Part shown: positions 36,329 through 43,871 of the stretch, piece after piece
Numbering within the stretch: position 1 is the first letter of the stretch
Layout: every line of letters starts with the position of its first letter
DNA from: Clostridium sp. AM30-24
GTDB taxonomy: Bacteria; Bacillota; Clostridia; Lachnospirales; Lachnospiraceae
Reading direction: 5' to 3'
DNA: 64,000 nt
NCBI RefSeq assembly: GCF_003480435.1
Contig: NZ_QUJB01000001.1
Location: 310,001-374,000 of the forward strand
The notes under the pieces: generated by a model
The model's input: the letters and a program-made list of their open reading frames with translations, nothing else
What the model was told of the DNA's origin: nothing
Database searches by the model: none
Made by a program: the position numbers and the translations under genes

Positions 36329-37972
36329 TCAGGATCTGTTTCCGATCACGTCCACGATGCAGACCGGTGTTCTGTAGTTCCAGGTAGAGATCTTGATTCC
36401 GCTTCTTCGGCTTGCTGCGTGGATGATCTGTCCATTTCCGATGTACATGGCAACATGGTTGATCCTTCCCCGGCTGCTTCCATAGAAGATCAGATCGCCC
36501 GGCTTCATCTGACTCGACTTGATCCGTTTTCCACTGTTCGCCTGAGAACCGGAGTAATGCGGAAGGGAGATTCCGAAGTTTTTCATAACCGACATCGTAA
36601 ATCCGGAACAGTCCGCGCCTCTTGTAAGGCTCGTACCACCCCAGACATATGGATTGCCCAGGAACTTCATCGCGTAGTTTACGATCCGGCTTCTTAAGGA
36701 AGCGCTTTCTTCCGTCGGTGAGAATTTGATCGCCTCAGACAGGGCATATCGTACTTCCACAAATTCTGAAGAAACGTACGCAGAAGAGATCTCATCATTT
36801 CCATCGCCTTCTCCGCTCTCATCGAATTCGATCTTTACCCATCCGTCGAGCTGCTCCGCTACATGATACCGCTCATTCTCGGAGATCTGGGTCCAGATTT
36901 TCGCGTCGGTGGACGGCTCTGTTCTCGCGTTTAAGCGGTCTGCATGGACGATCGCCATAAGCTCCGCATGACTCATCGCCGCCTCTTTCGCAGCGTCACC
37001 GGTAAGAATATACTCGCTCTTTACATATCCGGTAATTCCACCGGAACTGATCTTATACCAGCCGTTGGCGTCCTCTAAGATCTCACATCCGGCATAGCTC
37101 GGGAGCTTTCCGATGATCTTTTCGCTCTCACCTGCGCCCGCACGGATATTTAAGTAATTGGAAACGTTGGATACGCCCGGACGGTCATAGAAATTTAAGA
37201 CCATCGCCTTCATATCCAGCTTGTTTGCCTCGTTCATACAGAACCGTTTTTCCGCATAATCCGCAGAGATATAGCCGCCGGAGATCTGATACCAGCCATC
37301 TGTTTCTCCGAGAAGTTCATGAAGTTCACCCTGAAGGCACTTACCAACGATGTTTCCGTCCATAGAAGGTGTCTCACGGATATTTAAATTGTCTGCGGTA
37401 ATATATACACGTTCCTTTACAAGGTCTTTTGCCGCGGTCTTTGCTTCATCCCCAGTCAGGATATAATCCGCGCTGGCATATCCCTCAACCTCGCCGGAGC
37501 TGATCTTATACCAGCCATCCAGAGTCTCCAGGATCTCACAGGCACTTCCATCGGAAAGTGTTCCGATCACATTCGCTGCCTCATTCGGGTCTTTCCGGAT
37601 ATTTAAGTAGCCTGTGACCTTCGCAATGCCAAGATTCGAGTAGGAATCGATCACTTCTTTAATCTTTGCATCCGTTTCCGCCGACTCGGATTCGATCTCT
37701 GCGCGGCTCTCCTCCTCGGCCTGAAGGGAAGCTTCCTCCGCGCTCTCGCTCTCCGAGGCGGACTCAGATGCAGCCTGCGCTGCCGCCATTTTTCCTTTTA
37801 CGGCGTTCACGGCCTTTCCGCCAAATACCACCGCCACAACGATCACTGCAAGGACAGCCGCCCCGATCACAAGGATTCCGTACTGTTCCCAGAAAGACGG
37901 TTTTCTTCTCCGCTTTCTGCTCGCCTTGTTGATAGAATCCATATAGTTTACTGTGTCTTTATCATCATTCAT
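36329..37972 (-). CDS. Membrane-anchored SH3-repeat NlpC/P60 cell wall hydrolase
   Basis: 547 residues from the Met of MNDDKDTVNY (GGAG 8 bases upstream). A basic cytoplasmic tip is followed by one membrane helix (about 28-50), a Glu/Ser/Ala-rich stretch, then five bacterial SH3-like repeats recognisable by recurring LNIRxxP/GWYKISSGxxxGYxxxxYI patterns, and a C-terminal NlpC/P60 domain. The catalytic Cys is in GADCSGFTMSV and the His in RINHVAMYIG. It probably cleaves the D-Glu-diaminopimelate bond of stem peptides at the outer face of the membrane. It is preceded by its own promoter and followed by a terminator. Confidence 0.92.
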   Translation of the reverse strand: MNDDKDTVNYMDSINKASRKRRRKPSFWEQYGILVIGAAVLAVIVVAVVFGGKAVNAVKGKMAAAQAASESASESESAEEASLQAEEESRAEIESESAETDAKIKEVIDSYSNLGIAKVTGYLNIRKDPNEAANVIGTLSDGSACEILETLDGWYKISSGEVEGYASADYILTGDEAKTAAKDLVKERVYITADNLNIRETPSMDGNIVGKCLQGELHELLGETDGWYQISGGYISADYAEKRFCMNEANKLDMKAMVLNFYDRPGVSNVSNYLNIRAGAGESEKIIGKLPSYAGCEILEDANGWYKISSGGITGYVKSEYILTGDAAKEAAMSHAELMAIVHADRLNARTEPSTDAKIWTQISENERYHVAEQLDGWVKIEFDESGEGDGNDEISSAYVSSEFVEVRYALSEAIKFSPTEESASLRSRIVNYAMKFLGNPYVWGGTSLTRGADCSGFTMSVMKNFGISLPHYSGSQANSGKRIKSSQMKPGDLIFYGSSRGRINHVAMYIGNGQIIHAASRRSGIKISTWNYRTPVCIVDVIGNRS

Positions 37973-38025
37973 GTGTTTATCTCCATTACTCTTTTCCGTC
38001 TTCCTGTACGATACATACGAACAAT

Positions 38026-38054
38026 AGTGTAACACATTTGTAATAAAAAATCAA
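38026..38054 (-). promoter_or_regulatory. SigA-type promoter of the NlpC/P60 gene
   Basis: TTGATT and TACACT with a 17-base spacer on the minus strand, about 55 bases before the ATG. Confidence 0.7.
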
Positions 38055-38129
38055 AATTTTTTCTATTAAAAAAGTATGAACGGATTCGGGGCGGTTTTGT
38101 ATTTTATTTAACACAATTTCAATTCATAA

Positions 38130-38158
38130 TTGATAATATTGCCGGTTTTCTGTATAAT
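38130..38158 (+). promoter_or_regulatory. SigA-type promoter of psiE
   Basis: TTGATA and a perfect TATAAT separated by 17 bases. The predicted transcript would have a leader of about 120 bases before psiE. With the divergent promoter at 38026-38054 this accounts for the 314-base stretch without a gene at 37973-38286; I see no further element there. Confidence 0.8.
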
Positions 38159-38286
38159 ATTTTTAAATATTTGTCCATATTGCTGTAGTTTTCCACCACC
38201 TGCAGTACATTCCAAGGCAAAGCAGCAACCCGTCCACCTCTGCATAAGTCACCAAGACTTCTCTATACCCCGGGAGGTACCAGCTC

Positions 38287-38853
38287 ATGAAGCACTACAC
38301 AAGTCCCCGCATCCAGAGAGCGCAGCTATTCCTTATGAAAGTCTCCTCCTATCTGGAGATCGCCTGCGCCCTGGTCCTGATCGTCGCGATCTGTATCGCA
38401 TTTATACCGGTTCCCCAAAACCTGTACAGCCTGTATCTCGACAATGGCTTCGATCTTTCCGATTTCATGAAGAAAAGCTTCGATCTCGTCATCGGCATAG
38501 AGCTTTTAAAAATGTTCTGCCGCCACGACCTCGACTCCATCGTCGAAGTCCTTCTCTTCTCCGTGGCAAGACAGATGGTCATTGACCACCTTGCCATCAA
38601 AGAAGCTTTTATCGGCTGTGTCTCCGTTGCGATCCTCTTCGCTGTCCGCAGGTTTCTCTTCGTACCCATTCTGGATAATCCCGATGAACAGGAAAGAAAA
38701 TTAGAAAAAGACCAGTACATCAAAGAGCGGATCGCGGACGCGATCGCAACCTACAAAAAGGAGATTGGCGCAACCTCTTTACGGGAACGCGCAGAATCAT
38801 CCATCAACACGGCCGCTGCCGACCAGCTAAACGAGAAGGAAGGAAGCGAGTAG
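38287..38853 (+). CDS. psiE: PsiE-family membrane protein
   Basis: 188 residues with four predicted membrane helices: about 22-42, 58-78, 95-112 and 115-135, and a charged C-terminal tail of about 50 residues. The ELLKMFCRHDLDSIVEVLLFSVARQMVI segment is typical of the phosphate-starvation-inducible E family. Its molecular role is unknown. The family name derives from E. coli phosphate control, and nothing here shows a Pho box. GGGAGG precedes the ATG. It is a single-gene plus-strand unit with a strong promoter and terminator. Confidence 0.8.
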   Translation: MKHYTSPRIQRAQLFLMKVSSYLEIACALVLIVAICIAFIPVPQNLYSLYLDNGFDLSDFMKKSFDLVIGIELLKMFCRHDLDSIVEVLLFSVARQMVIDHLAIKEAFIGCVSVAILFAVRRFLFVPILDNPDEQERKLEKDQYIKERIADAIATYKKEIGATSLRERAESSINTAAADQLNEKEGSE

Positions 38854-38885
38854 AGGAGATTCTCCTCTGCCCGCTTCCTTTTCTT
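38842..38885 (+). terminator. Terminator of psiE
   Basis: Nested stems GGAAGCG/CGCTTCC and AGAGGAGA/TCTCCTCT followed by TTTTCTTTTT. The psiE stop codon lies within the hairpin. It may also serve the convergent cls gene. Confidence 0.9.
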
Positions 38886-38947
38886 TTTCTGTATGATGCC
38901 ATCCGGGAATTTTCTCCCGGCACGGCTGTCCTTCTCCTGCATTCTCC

Positions 38948-40534
38948 CTACATCAACGGCGCGATCAGCCGCATCGCCTTTCCGCAGAACTTATGCAGTG
39001 CCGGAAGCGCCTCTACGCTCTCTTCTGTCATACGCACACATTTCGGCAGTGTCTCATCAAAATCTTTTTTGATCTGCTCCACCACCGGATTCTCATAAAT
39101 ATAAACGCCGCACTCAAAATTCAGATACTGGCTTCTGAAATCCATATTGACGGATCCAACCACAGCTTTCTCCCCATCGCTGACAAACGTCTTTGAGTGG
39201 ACAAACCCCGGCAGGTACTCGTAAATCTTTACCCCCGCCTCTATCAGCTCCGTATAGTAAGAATGGGCCAGCATGAACGCTGACTTTTTATCGGGAATAT
39301 GAGGCATGATGATGACCGTGTCCACCCCGCGCTTTGCCGCATAGGTCAGGGCTGTGATCATATCATCATCGAGCACCAGATAGGGGGTCATAATGTACAC
39401 ATATTTCTTTGCCTGATAGATAATATCCAGATAAAGCTGGTGTCCCACCGGTTCCCCGTCGATCGGGCTGTCAGAAAACGGAATCGAAAATCCGTCCATG
39501 TCAAGCTCCGGAGAATGGAAATAGTCCCCGGTGTCAAGATACGGGCTGTAATCAAAATCCGAATCCAGCTTTTTCGCGCAGACATCCCACATCTGGAGGA
39601 ACATCACCGTAAAGTTCTTCACGGCTTCTCCCTTCAGACGGATCGCATTGTCCTTCCAGTGGCCAAACCGGACTTTCCTGTTGATATACTCGTCCGCGAG
39701 GTTCACGCCGCCGGTGTAGGCGGTATGGCCATCGATCACAAGGATCTTCCTGTGATCACGGTTATTCTGGCTCGTAGAGATCGCCGGTCGGATCGGATTG
39801 AAGATCCGGCAGCGGATTCCCTTTGCCTCCAGCTCCTTCGGATAGTCGTGGGGCAGATTGGAAAAGGAGTTCATGCCATCATAGAGGATTCTTACCTCCA
39901 CGCCCTCTTTCGCTTTCTGCTCAAGGATCTTCAGGATCGAATCCCACAGGATCCCTTTTGAAATAATGAAATATTCGACAAAAATATATCTTCTGGCCTT
40001 TTGGAGCTCCTGAAGGACATCCGTATAGAACTCATCTCCCAGCGGAAAATATTTGAAGTTCGTGCGGTCCCAGGTAGGATAACCGCCGCTTTTCTTCATA
40101 TAATGGCTGAGATTTGCATTTCTCCGGCTCCTGCGGCTAAGCCGTTCATAGACAGCCGTGTCCTGCTCCAGAAAGTGGTCTGTCCTCTTCTGAACCTCGG
40201 CGATCCGTTTGGCGAAGATCTTCGTCTCCATCTGAAGCTGGACAAACACGTAGAACAAGGTTCCGAATACCGGAAACAACAGGACAGGGATCAGCCACGC
40301 CATTTTAAAGCTGGCGTTCTGCTTTTCGTTCAGGATATGGATCGTGAGAATCGCGCTGATCAAAGCGAAGGAGCCGTATCCCCAGGCCTGATATTTGTTA
40401 TCCAGCCATACATAGATCCAGAAGAAAAACGCCAGCTGCAGCGCGATAAACAGCAGGAAGAACATGGTTCGTCCAAATACGACCCTTAAAAGACCACGCT
40501 TTCCTCTTCCCTTCATTTCATCCATTTCGATCAT
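38948..40534 (-). CDS. cls: Cardiolipin synthase
   Basis: Condenses phosphatidylglycerol molecules into cardiolipin at the membrane. 528 residues: two or three N-terminal membrane helices (about 15-35, 38-55, 65-85), then two phospholipase D domains with HKD motifs, DHRKILVIDGHTAYTGG and VHSKTFVSDGEKAVVGS, each giving the H, K and D expected. GAGG lies 8 bases before the ATG. It follows metY after about 100 bases containing a hairpin. Confidence 0.94.
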   Translation of the reverse strand: MIEMDEMKGRGKRGLLRVVFGRTMFFLLFIALQLAFFFWIYVWLDNKYQAWGYGSFALISAILTIHILNEKQNASFKMAWLIPVLLFPVFGTLFYVFVQLQMETKIFAKRIAEVQKRTDHFLEQDTAVYERLSRRSRRNANLSHYMKKSGGYPTWDRTNFKYFPLGDEFYTDVLQELQKARRYIFVEYFIISKGILWDSILKILEQKAKEGVEVRILYDGMNSFSNLPHDYPKELEAKGIRCRIFNPIRPAISTSQNNRDHRKILVIDGHTAYTGGVNLADEYINRKVRFGHWKDNAIRLKGEAVKNFTVMFLQMWDVCAKKLDSDFDYSPYLDTGDYFHSPELDMDGFSIPFSDSPIDGEPVGHQLYLDIIYQAKKYVYIMTPYLVLDDDMITALTYAAKRGVDTVIIMPHIPDKKSAFMLAHSYYTELIEAGVKIYEYLPGFVHSKTFVSDGEKAVVGSVNMDFRSQYLNFECGVYIYENPVVEQIKKDFDETLPKCVRMTEESVEALPALHKFCGKAMRLIAPLM

Positions 40535-40558
40535 AAATTATGCCTCATATCTTCTGTT

Positions 40559-40589
40559 AAGCCGCCGGAGACTGTTTCCCCGGTGGCTT
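40559..40589. terminator. Hairpin between metY and cls
   Basis: AAGCCGCCGG and CCGGTGGCTT pair with one G:U-type mismatch around an 11-base loop. A CTTTTC tract follows on the plus strand; on the minus strand there is no T run, so termination of metY is uncertain. Confidence 0.45.
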
Positions 40590-40631
40590 CTTTTCATTTG
40601 GTTCTCAACGCAGCCTGTGCATCAGGAGCAT

Positions 40632-41912
40632 TTAATCTTCCAGTGCCTGTCTTAAATCTTCAATAATATCATCCGCATCCTCAATTCCAACACTGAGCCG
40701 GATCAGGGACGGATCAACTCCCGCCTCCACGAGCTGCTCATCGGTAAGCTGGCGGTGGGTATGGCTTGCCGGATGGAGAATGCAGGTTCTCGCATCGGCA
40801 ACATGTGTGACGATAGCAACGAATTTCAGTTTGTCCATGAACTCTCCTGCCGCCTGTCTTCCGCCCTTTAATCCAAAAGAGATCACGCCGCAGCTTCCGT
40901 CCGGCATATATTTTTCAGCCAGAGCATGGTACTTATTTTCCTTTAAGCCCGGATAATTGACCCATGCCACGTCCTCTCTCGCAAGCAGCCACTCCGCAAC
41001 CTTCTGAGCGTTCTCGCAATGCTTCGGCATTCTCAGGTGCAGGGTCTCAAGACCCACATTTAAAAGGAAGGAGTTCATCGGGGACGGGATCGAACCCAGA
41101 TCACGCATAAGCTGCGCGGTCGCCTTTGTGATATAGGCTTTCTTACCGAAGCGCTCGGTATACACGATTCCGTGATAGGATTCATCCGGTGTGGTAAGTC
41201 CCGGGAATTTATCCGCATGGGCATTCCAGTCGAAGTTTCCGCTGTCAACGATGCAGCCGCCGACAGTCATCGCATGTCCGTCCATATATTTTGTGGTAGA
41301 ATGGGTCACAATATCCGCGCCCCACTCGAACGGCCGGCAGTTGATCGGTGTCGCGAACGTATTATCCACGATAAGCGGCACCCCATGTCTGTGGGCAATC
41401 CGGGCAAACTTCTCAATATCGAGAACGACAAGAGCAGGGTTCGCGATCGTCTCACCGAATACCATTTTTGTATTCGGGCGGAACGCCTTCTCGATCTCCT
41501 CCTCCGGTGCGTCCGGATCCACCAGTGTCACATCGATCCCCTGTTTCTTCATTGTCACTGTAAACAGGTTGGAGGTTCCGCCGTAGATCGTCGCTGCGCT
41601 GATAATATGGTCACCCGCATTGCAGATATTGAAGGCCGCATAGTAGTTCGCCGCCTGTCCGGAAGATGTGAGCATCGCAGCCACTCCGCCTTCCAGCTCA
41701 CAGATCTTTTCCGCTACCGCATCATTCGTCGGGTTCGCAAGTCTTGTATAGAAATACCCATCTTCCTCCAGATCGAACAGTCTTCCCATCTGTTCGCTCG
41801 TCTCATATTTAAAAGTTGTGCTCTGATAAATCGGAAGAACTCTCGGCTCTCCGTTCTTTGGTTTCCATCCGCTCTGGATGCAGATCGTTGCCGGTTTTCT
41901 CTTTTCTCCCAT
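40632..41912 (-). CDS. metY: O-acetylhomoserine sulfhydrylase (homocysteine synthase)
   Basis: PLP enzyme making homocysteine from O-acetylhomoserine and sulfide. 426 residues from the Met of MGEKRKPATICIQ (GGAGGAA 8 bases upstream). Features are the N-terminal QSGWKPKNGEPRVLPIYQSTTF, TSSGQAANYYA, VDNTFATPINCRP, and the PLP-lysine motif STTKYMDGHAM; the C-terminal SVGIEDADDIIEDL is typical. Length exceeding 420 favours the sulfhydrylase over cystathionine gamma-synthase. No SAM riboswitch is seen in the short leader. Confidence 0.93.
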   Translation of the reverse strand: MGEKRKPATICIQSGWKPKNGEPRVLPIYQSTTFKYETSEQMGRLFDLEEDGYFYTRLANPTNDAVAEKICELEGGVAAMLTSSGQAANYYAAFNICNAGDHIISAATIYGGTSNLFTVTMKKQGIDVTLVDPDAPEEEIEKAFRPNTKMVFGETIANPALVVLDIEKFARIAHRHGVPLIVDNTFATPINCRPFEWGADIVTHSTTKYMDGHAMTVGGCIVDSGNFDWNAHADKFPGLTTPDESYHGIVYTERFGKKAYITKATAQLMRDLGSIPSPMNSFLLNVGLETLHLRMPKHCENAQKVAEWLLAREDVAWVNYPGLKENKYHALAEKYMPDGSCGVISFGLKGGRQAAGEFMDKLKFVAIVTHVADARTCILHPASHTHRQLTDEQLVEAGVDPSLIRLSVGIEDADDIIEDLRQALED

Positions 41913-41978
41913 GATCGTTTCCTCCATTATGTCTGACATATGGACTGCGCAGGAAGCGCAGACCTGCTGAATGCTTCC

Positions 41979-42007
41979 ATCATAGCACACTTTATCTTCC
42001 ACATCAA
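41979..42007 (-). promoter_or_regulatory. SigA-type promoter of metY
   Basis: TTGATG and TATGAT with a 17-base spacer, about 67 bases before the metY ATG. Immediately upstream, 42005-42026 reads CAACCTACTAAAGTCCTATAAT, an imperfect symmetric sequence that could hold an Rrf2-type (CymR/IscR-like) regulator; this is only a suggestion. Confidence 0.7.
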
Positions 42008-42090
42008 CCTACTAAAGTCCTATAATTGTTCTGCGGTTACTGTATGCGGGCAGAAATTTTCCGATCTGAAAATTCTGTACAATACAGCGG

Positions 42091-42132
42091 TGGCATTGGA
42101 TTTTTCCGCCGCTTCATGAATCTGGCATTGGA
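42091..42132 (+). repeat. Direct repeat TGGCATTGGA x2 upstream of a zinc-ribbon gene
   Basis: Two exact 10-base copies at 42091-42100 and 42123-42132, 32 bases apart (about three helical turns). The second copy ends two bases before the -35 box of the plus-strand promoter, a position suited to an activator or repressor. Confidence 0.5.
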
Positions 42133-42134
42133 AA

Positions 42135-42163
42135 TTGACTTTTTCTTCTAAAAAGATTAAAAT
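42135..42163 (+). promoter_or_regulatory. SigA-type promoter of the small zinc-ribbon gene
   Basis: TTGACT and TAAAAT with a 17-base spacer. About 15 bases downstream an 18-base palindrome (42178-42195, GCCGCC-TTTTAA-GGCGGC) falls at the very start of the predicted transcript and would form a stable 5' hairpin or an operator. Confidence 0.75.
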
Positions 42164-42229
42164 AGAGACAATATATAGCCGCCTTTTAAGGCGGCCGTAC
42201 CAATCCACTTTCGAAAGGAGTCTATTGCA

Positions 42230-42751
42230 ATGGCATTTTTTACAGATATGAAACGCAGCCTCACCGAAACCGGGAAACAGGTTGCCCAGAAGACAAAGGA
42301 GCTTTCTGACACTGTCCAGTTAAAGACGCAGCTCTCAAGGGAGAAAGAGGCGCTGAACCGCCAGTATGCGCAGATCGGCAAAAAGGTATTCGAAGCCGCA
42401 AATGAAGCAGATGAGGAAGCATACACTGCAGAATTCACCCTGATCCGTGAAAGCTTAAAAACCATTGATGAACTTCAGGACAAGCTCTCCACCTTAGAAG
42501 GATTTATCCACTGTCCGGAATGCGGTGCAAAGATTGAAAAGACCTCTGCTTTCTGCAGCAAGTGCGGTGCAAAGATCGCGGAGACAAAGCCGGAGGATGA
42601 CGATATCGATGTTGTCGATACAGCCGAAGCGTCCGAAACCGCCGGAGAAGAAAAGACGGATGAGACCTGCACCTGCGAGACAGTACCGGATGAGAAGTTT
42701 GAAACCGAATCTGCTGAGACAACTGTGAACGTTACAGAGGATCAGGAATAA
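42230..42751 (+). CDS. Coiled-coil zinc-ribbon protein, function unknown
   Basis: 173 residues. The N-terminal half (about 1-90) is a Lys/Glu/Gln-rich probable coiled coil; a zinc ribbon follows (CPECGAK near 96 and CSKCGAK near 110), then a highly acidic Glu/Thr/Asp tail to the end. No signal peptide or membrane helix, so it should be cytoplasmic. Such zinc-ribbon coiled-coil proteins are frequent in Lachnospiraceae and have no assigned role that I know of. AAAGGAG precedes the ATG. Confidence 0.75.
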   Translation: MAFFTDMKRSLTETGKQVAQKTKELSDTVQLKTQLSREKEALNRQYAQIGKKVFEAANEADEEAYTAEFTLIRESLKTIDELQDKLSTLEGFIHCPECGAKIEKTSAFCSKCGAKIAETKPEDDDIDVVDTAEASETAGEEKTDETCTCETVPDEKFETESAETTVNVTEDQE

Positions 42752-42805
42752 GCAATTTCGCAATGGCGGGACCGGTCCTGTGGGACCGGAACTAATAAAT
42801 CGAGT

Positions 42806-42866
42806 AAAAAGACCGTCTGTGGGCATAGGATATCTTTCCTATCATTTCCCGCAGACGGTCTTTTTT
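42806..42866. terminator. Bidirectional terminator
   Basis: Outer stem GACCGTCTG/CAGACGGTC extended by GGG/CCC, with an inner ATAGGA/TCCTAT stem, flanked by A5 on the left and T6 on the right. It ends both the plus-strand zinc-ribbon gene and the minus-strand DUF368 gene. Confidence 0.92.
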
Positions 42867-42868
42867 AT

Positions 42869-43747
42869 TTACCGCTCGCCCACAAATACCGTAACGAAAG
42901 CCCCGGCAGCCATGAGGACGATTCCAAATAAGATCTCCCACAGTGACAGGGAGCCGAGCTTCGATACAAGTCCCGTGTTGATAAAGATTGCAATCGGGGA
43001 CGAGATCACGAGGCCTAAGATCGCGCAGAATGTCTGCACGCCGTACTTCTCAAAGAGGAACGTGATCAGCTTTGCGATCAGAAAGATTCCCAAAACCACG
43101 CCGATTCCGAACGGCGCCAGGAGCAGGATCCCCTCCTTCATGCCCGCAAGGTCAAAAGCGCGGAGATTGTCAAGGAATGTCTTGATCGTATTGATGATCG
43201 CGTAATAATAGCCGAAGATCATCAGCATCATGGAGCCGGAAACACCCGGAATTACCATTGTGGCAGAAGCCACAATACCGAGGATAAATAAGATCACCAT
43301 ATTTCCCGGAGTCACCGCAATCACCGTGAGGGCGTCCTTGCTCTCCTTTAAAAACGGCATGCCGCCGGAGATCGCAAAGGCGATCACAAAGGCAAGGATT
43401 CCAAACACACCGACCCCGCCCGAAGATACCTTTGCCCTCATGGACGAAAAGATCGCCGGAAGTCCACCGAGGATCAGGCCCACAAATGCCATACAGGTAA
43501 CGAAGGTATGCTTATCGAGCAGGTATTCGATGGCGTAGGTAAAACCCACAATGCCGATTCCGGCGCCGATAATGATCGGGATCAGAAACAGGATACTCTT
43601 TTTGAATTCCCGAAACAGGCCGGAGATCGAACCGATGAGCCGGTCATAGATACCGAGAGACACCGCCATTGTTCCTCCGGAAACGCCCGGAATGATGTTC
43701 GCGATGCCGATCATGATCCCCTTTATGATATTTCCAAAAAATTCCAT
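42869..43747 (-). CDS. DUF368 family polytopic membrane protein
   Basis: 292 residues with about eight membrane segments. The N-terminal GIMIGIANIIPGVSGGTMAVSLGIYDRLI and the second TMVIPGVSGSMMLMIFGYY, a repeated GVSGG/S-type motif, are characteristic of DUF368. In other bacteria members of this family have been implicated in recycling undecaprenyl-phosphate across the membrane; applying this here is inference. GGAGG precedes the ATG. It lies alone between two terminators. Confidence 0.88.
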   Translation of the reverse strand: MEFFGNIIKGIMIGIANIIPGVSGGTMAVSLGIYDRLIGSISGLFREFKKSILFLIPIIIGAGIGIVGFTYAIEYLLDKHTFVTCMAFVGLILGGLPAIFSSMRAKVSSGGVGVFGILAFVIAFAISGGMPFLKESKDALTVIAVTPGNMVILFILGIVASATMVIPGVSGSMMLMIFGYYYAIINTIKTFLDNLRAFDLAGMKEGILLLAPFGIGVVLGIFLIAKLITFLFEKYGVQTFCAILGLVISSPIAIFINTGLVSKLGSLSLWEILFGIVLMAAGAFVTVFVGER

Positions 43748-43794
43748 GATAAACCTCCGATTTCTCTATCCATATTTCAGATTCAGGAAACGGC

Positions 43795-43823
43795 AAAACC
43801 CGGCAGTTCCCTGCCAGGTTTTT
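43795..43823 (-). terminator. Terminator after the ABC permease gene
   Basis: Minus-strand stem AACCTGGCAG/CTGCCGGGTT with a GGAA tetraloop and TTTT, about 50 bases after the permease stop. Confidence 0.85.
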
Positions 43824-43871
43824 CCTCTCCTATTCAGACTTGTTCGATTATACATGATATTCGCTGATCTA

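Noticed and set aside
41172..41936. 254-residue plus-strand frame opposite metY
   Set aside because: Shadow of metY; no ribosome site and no coherent motif.
41913..42229. SAM riboswitch before metY
   Set aside because: The promoter lies only about 67 bases before the start codon, too little room, and no S-box elements are visible.
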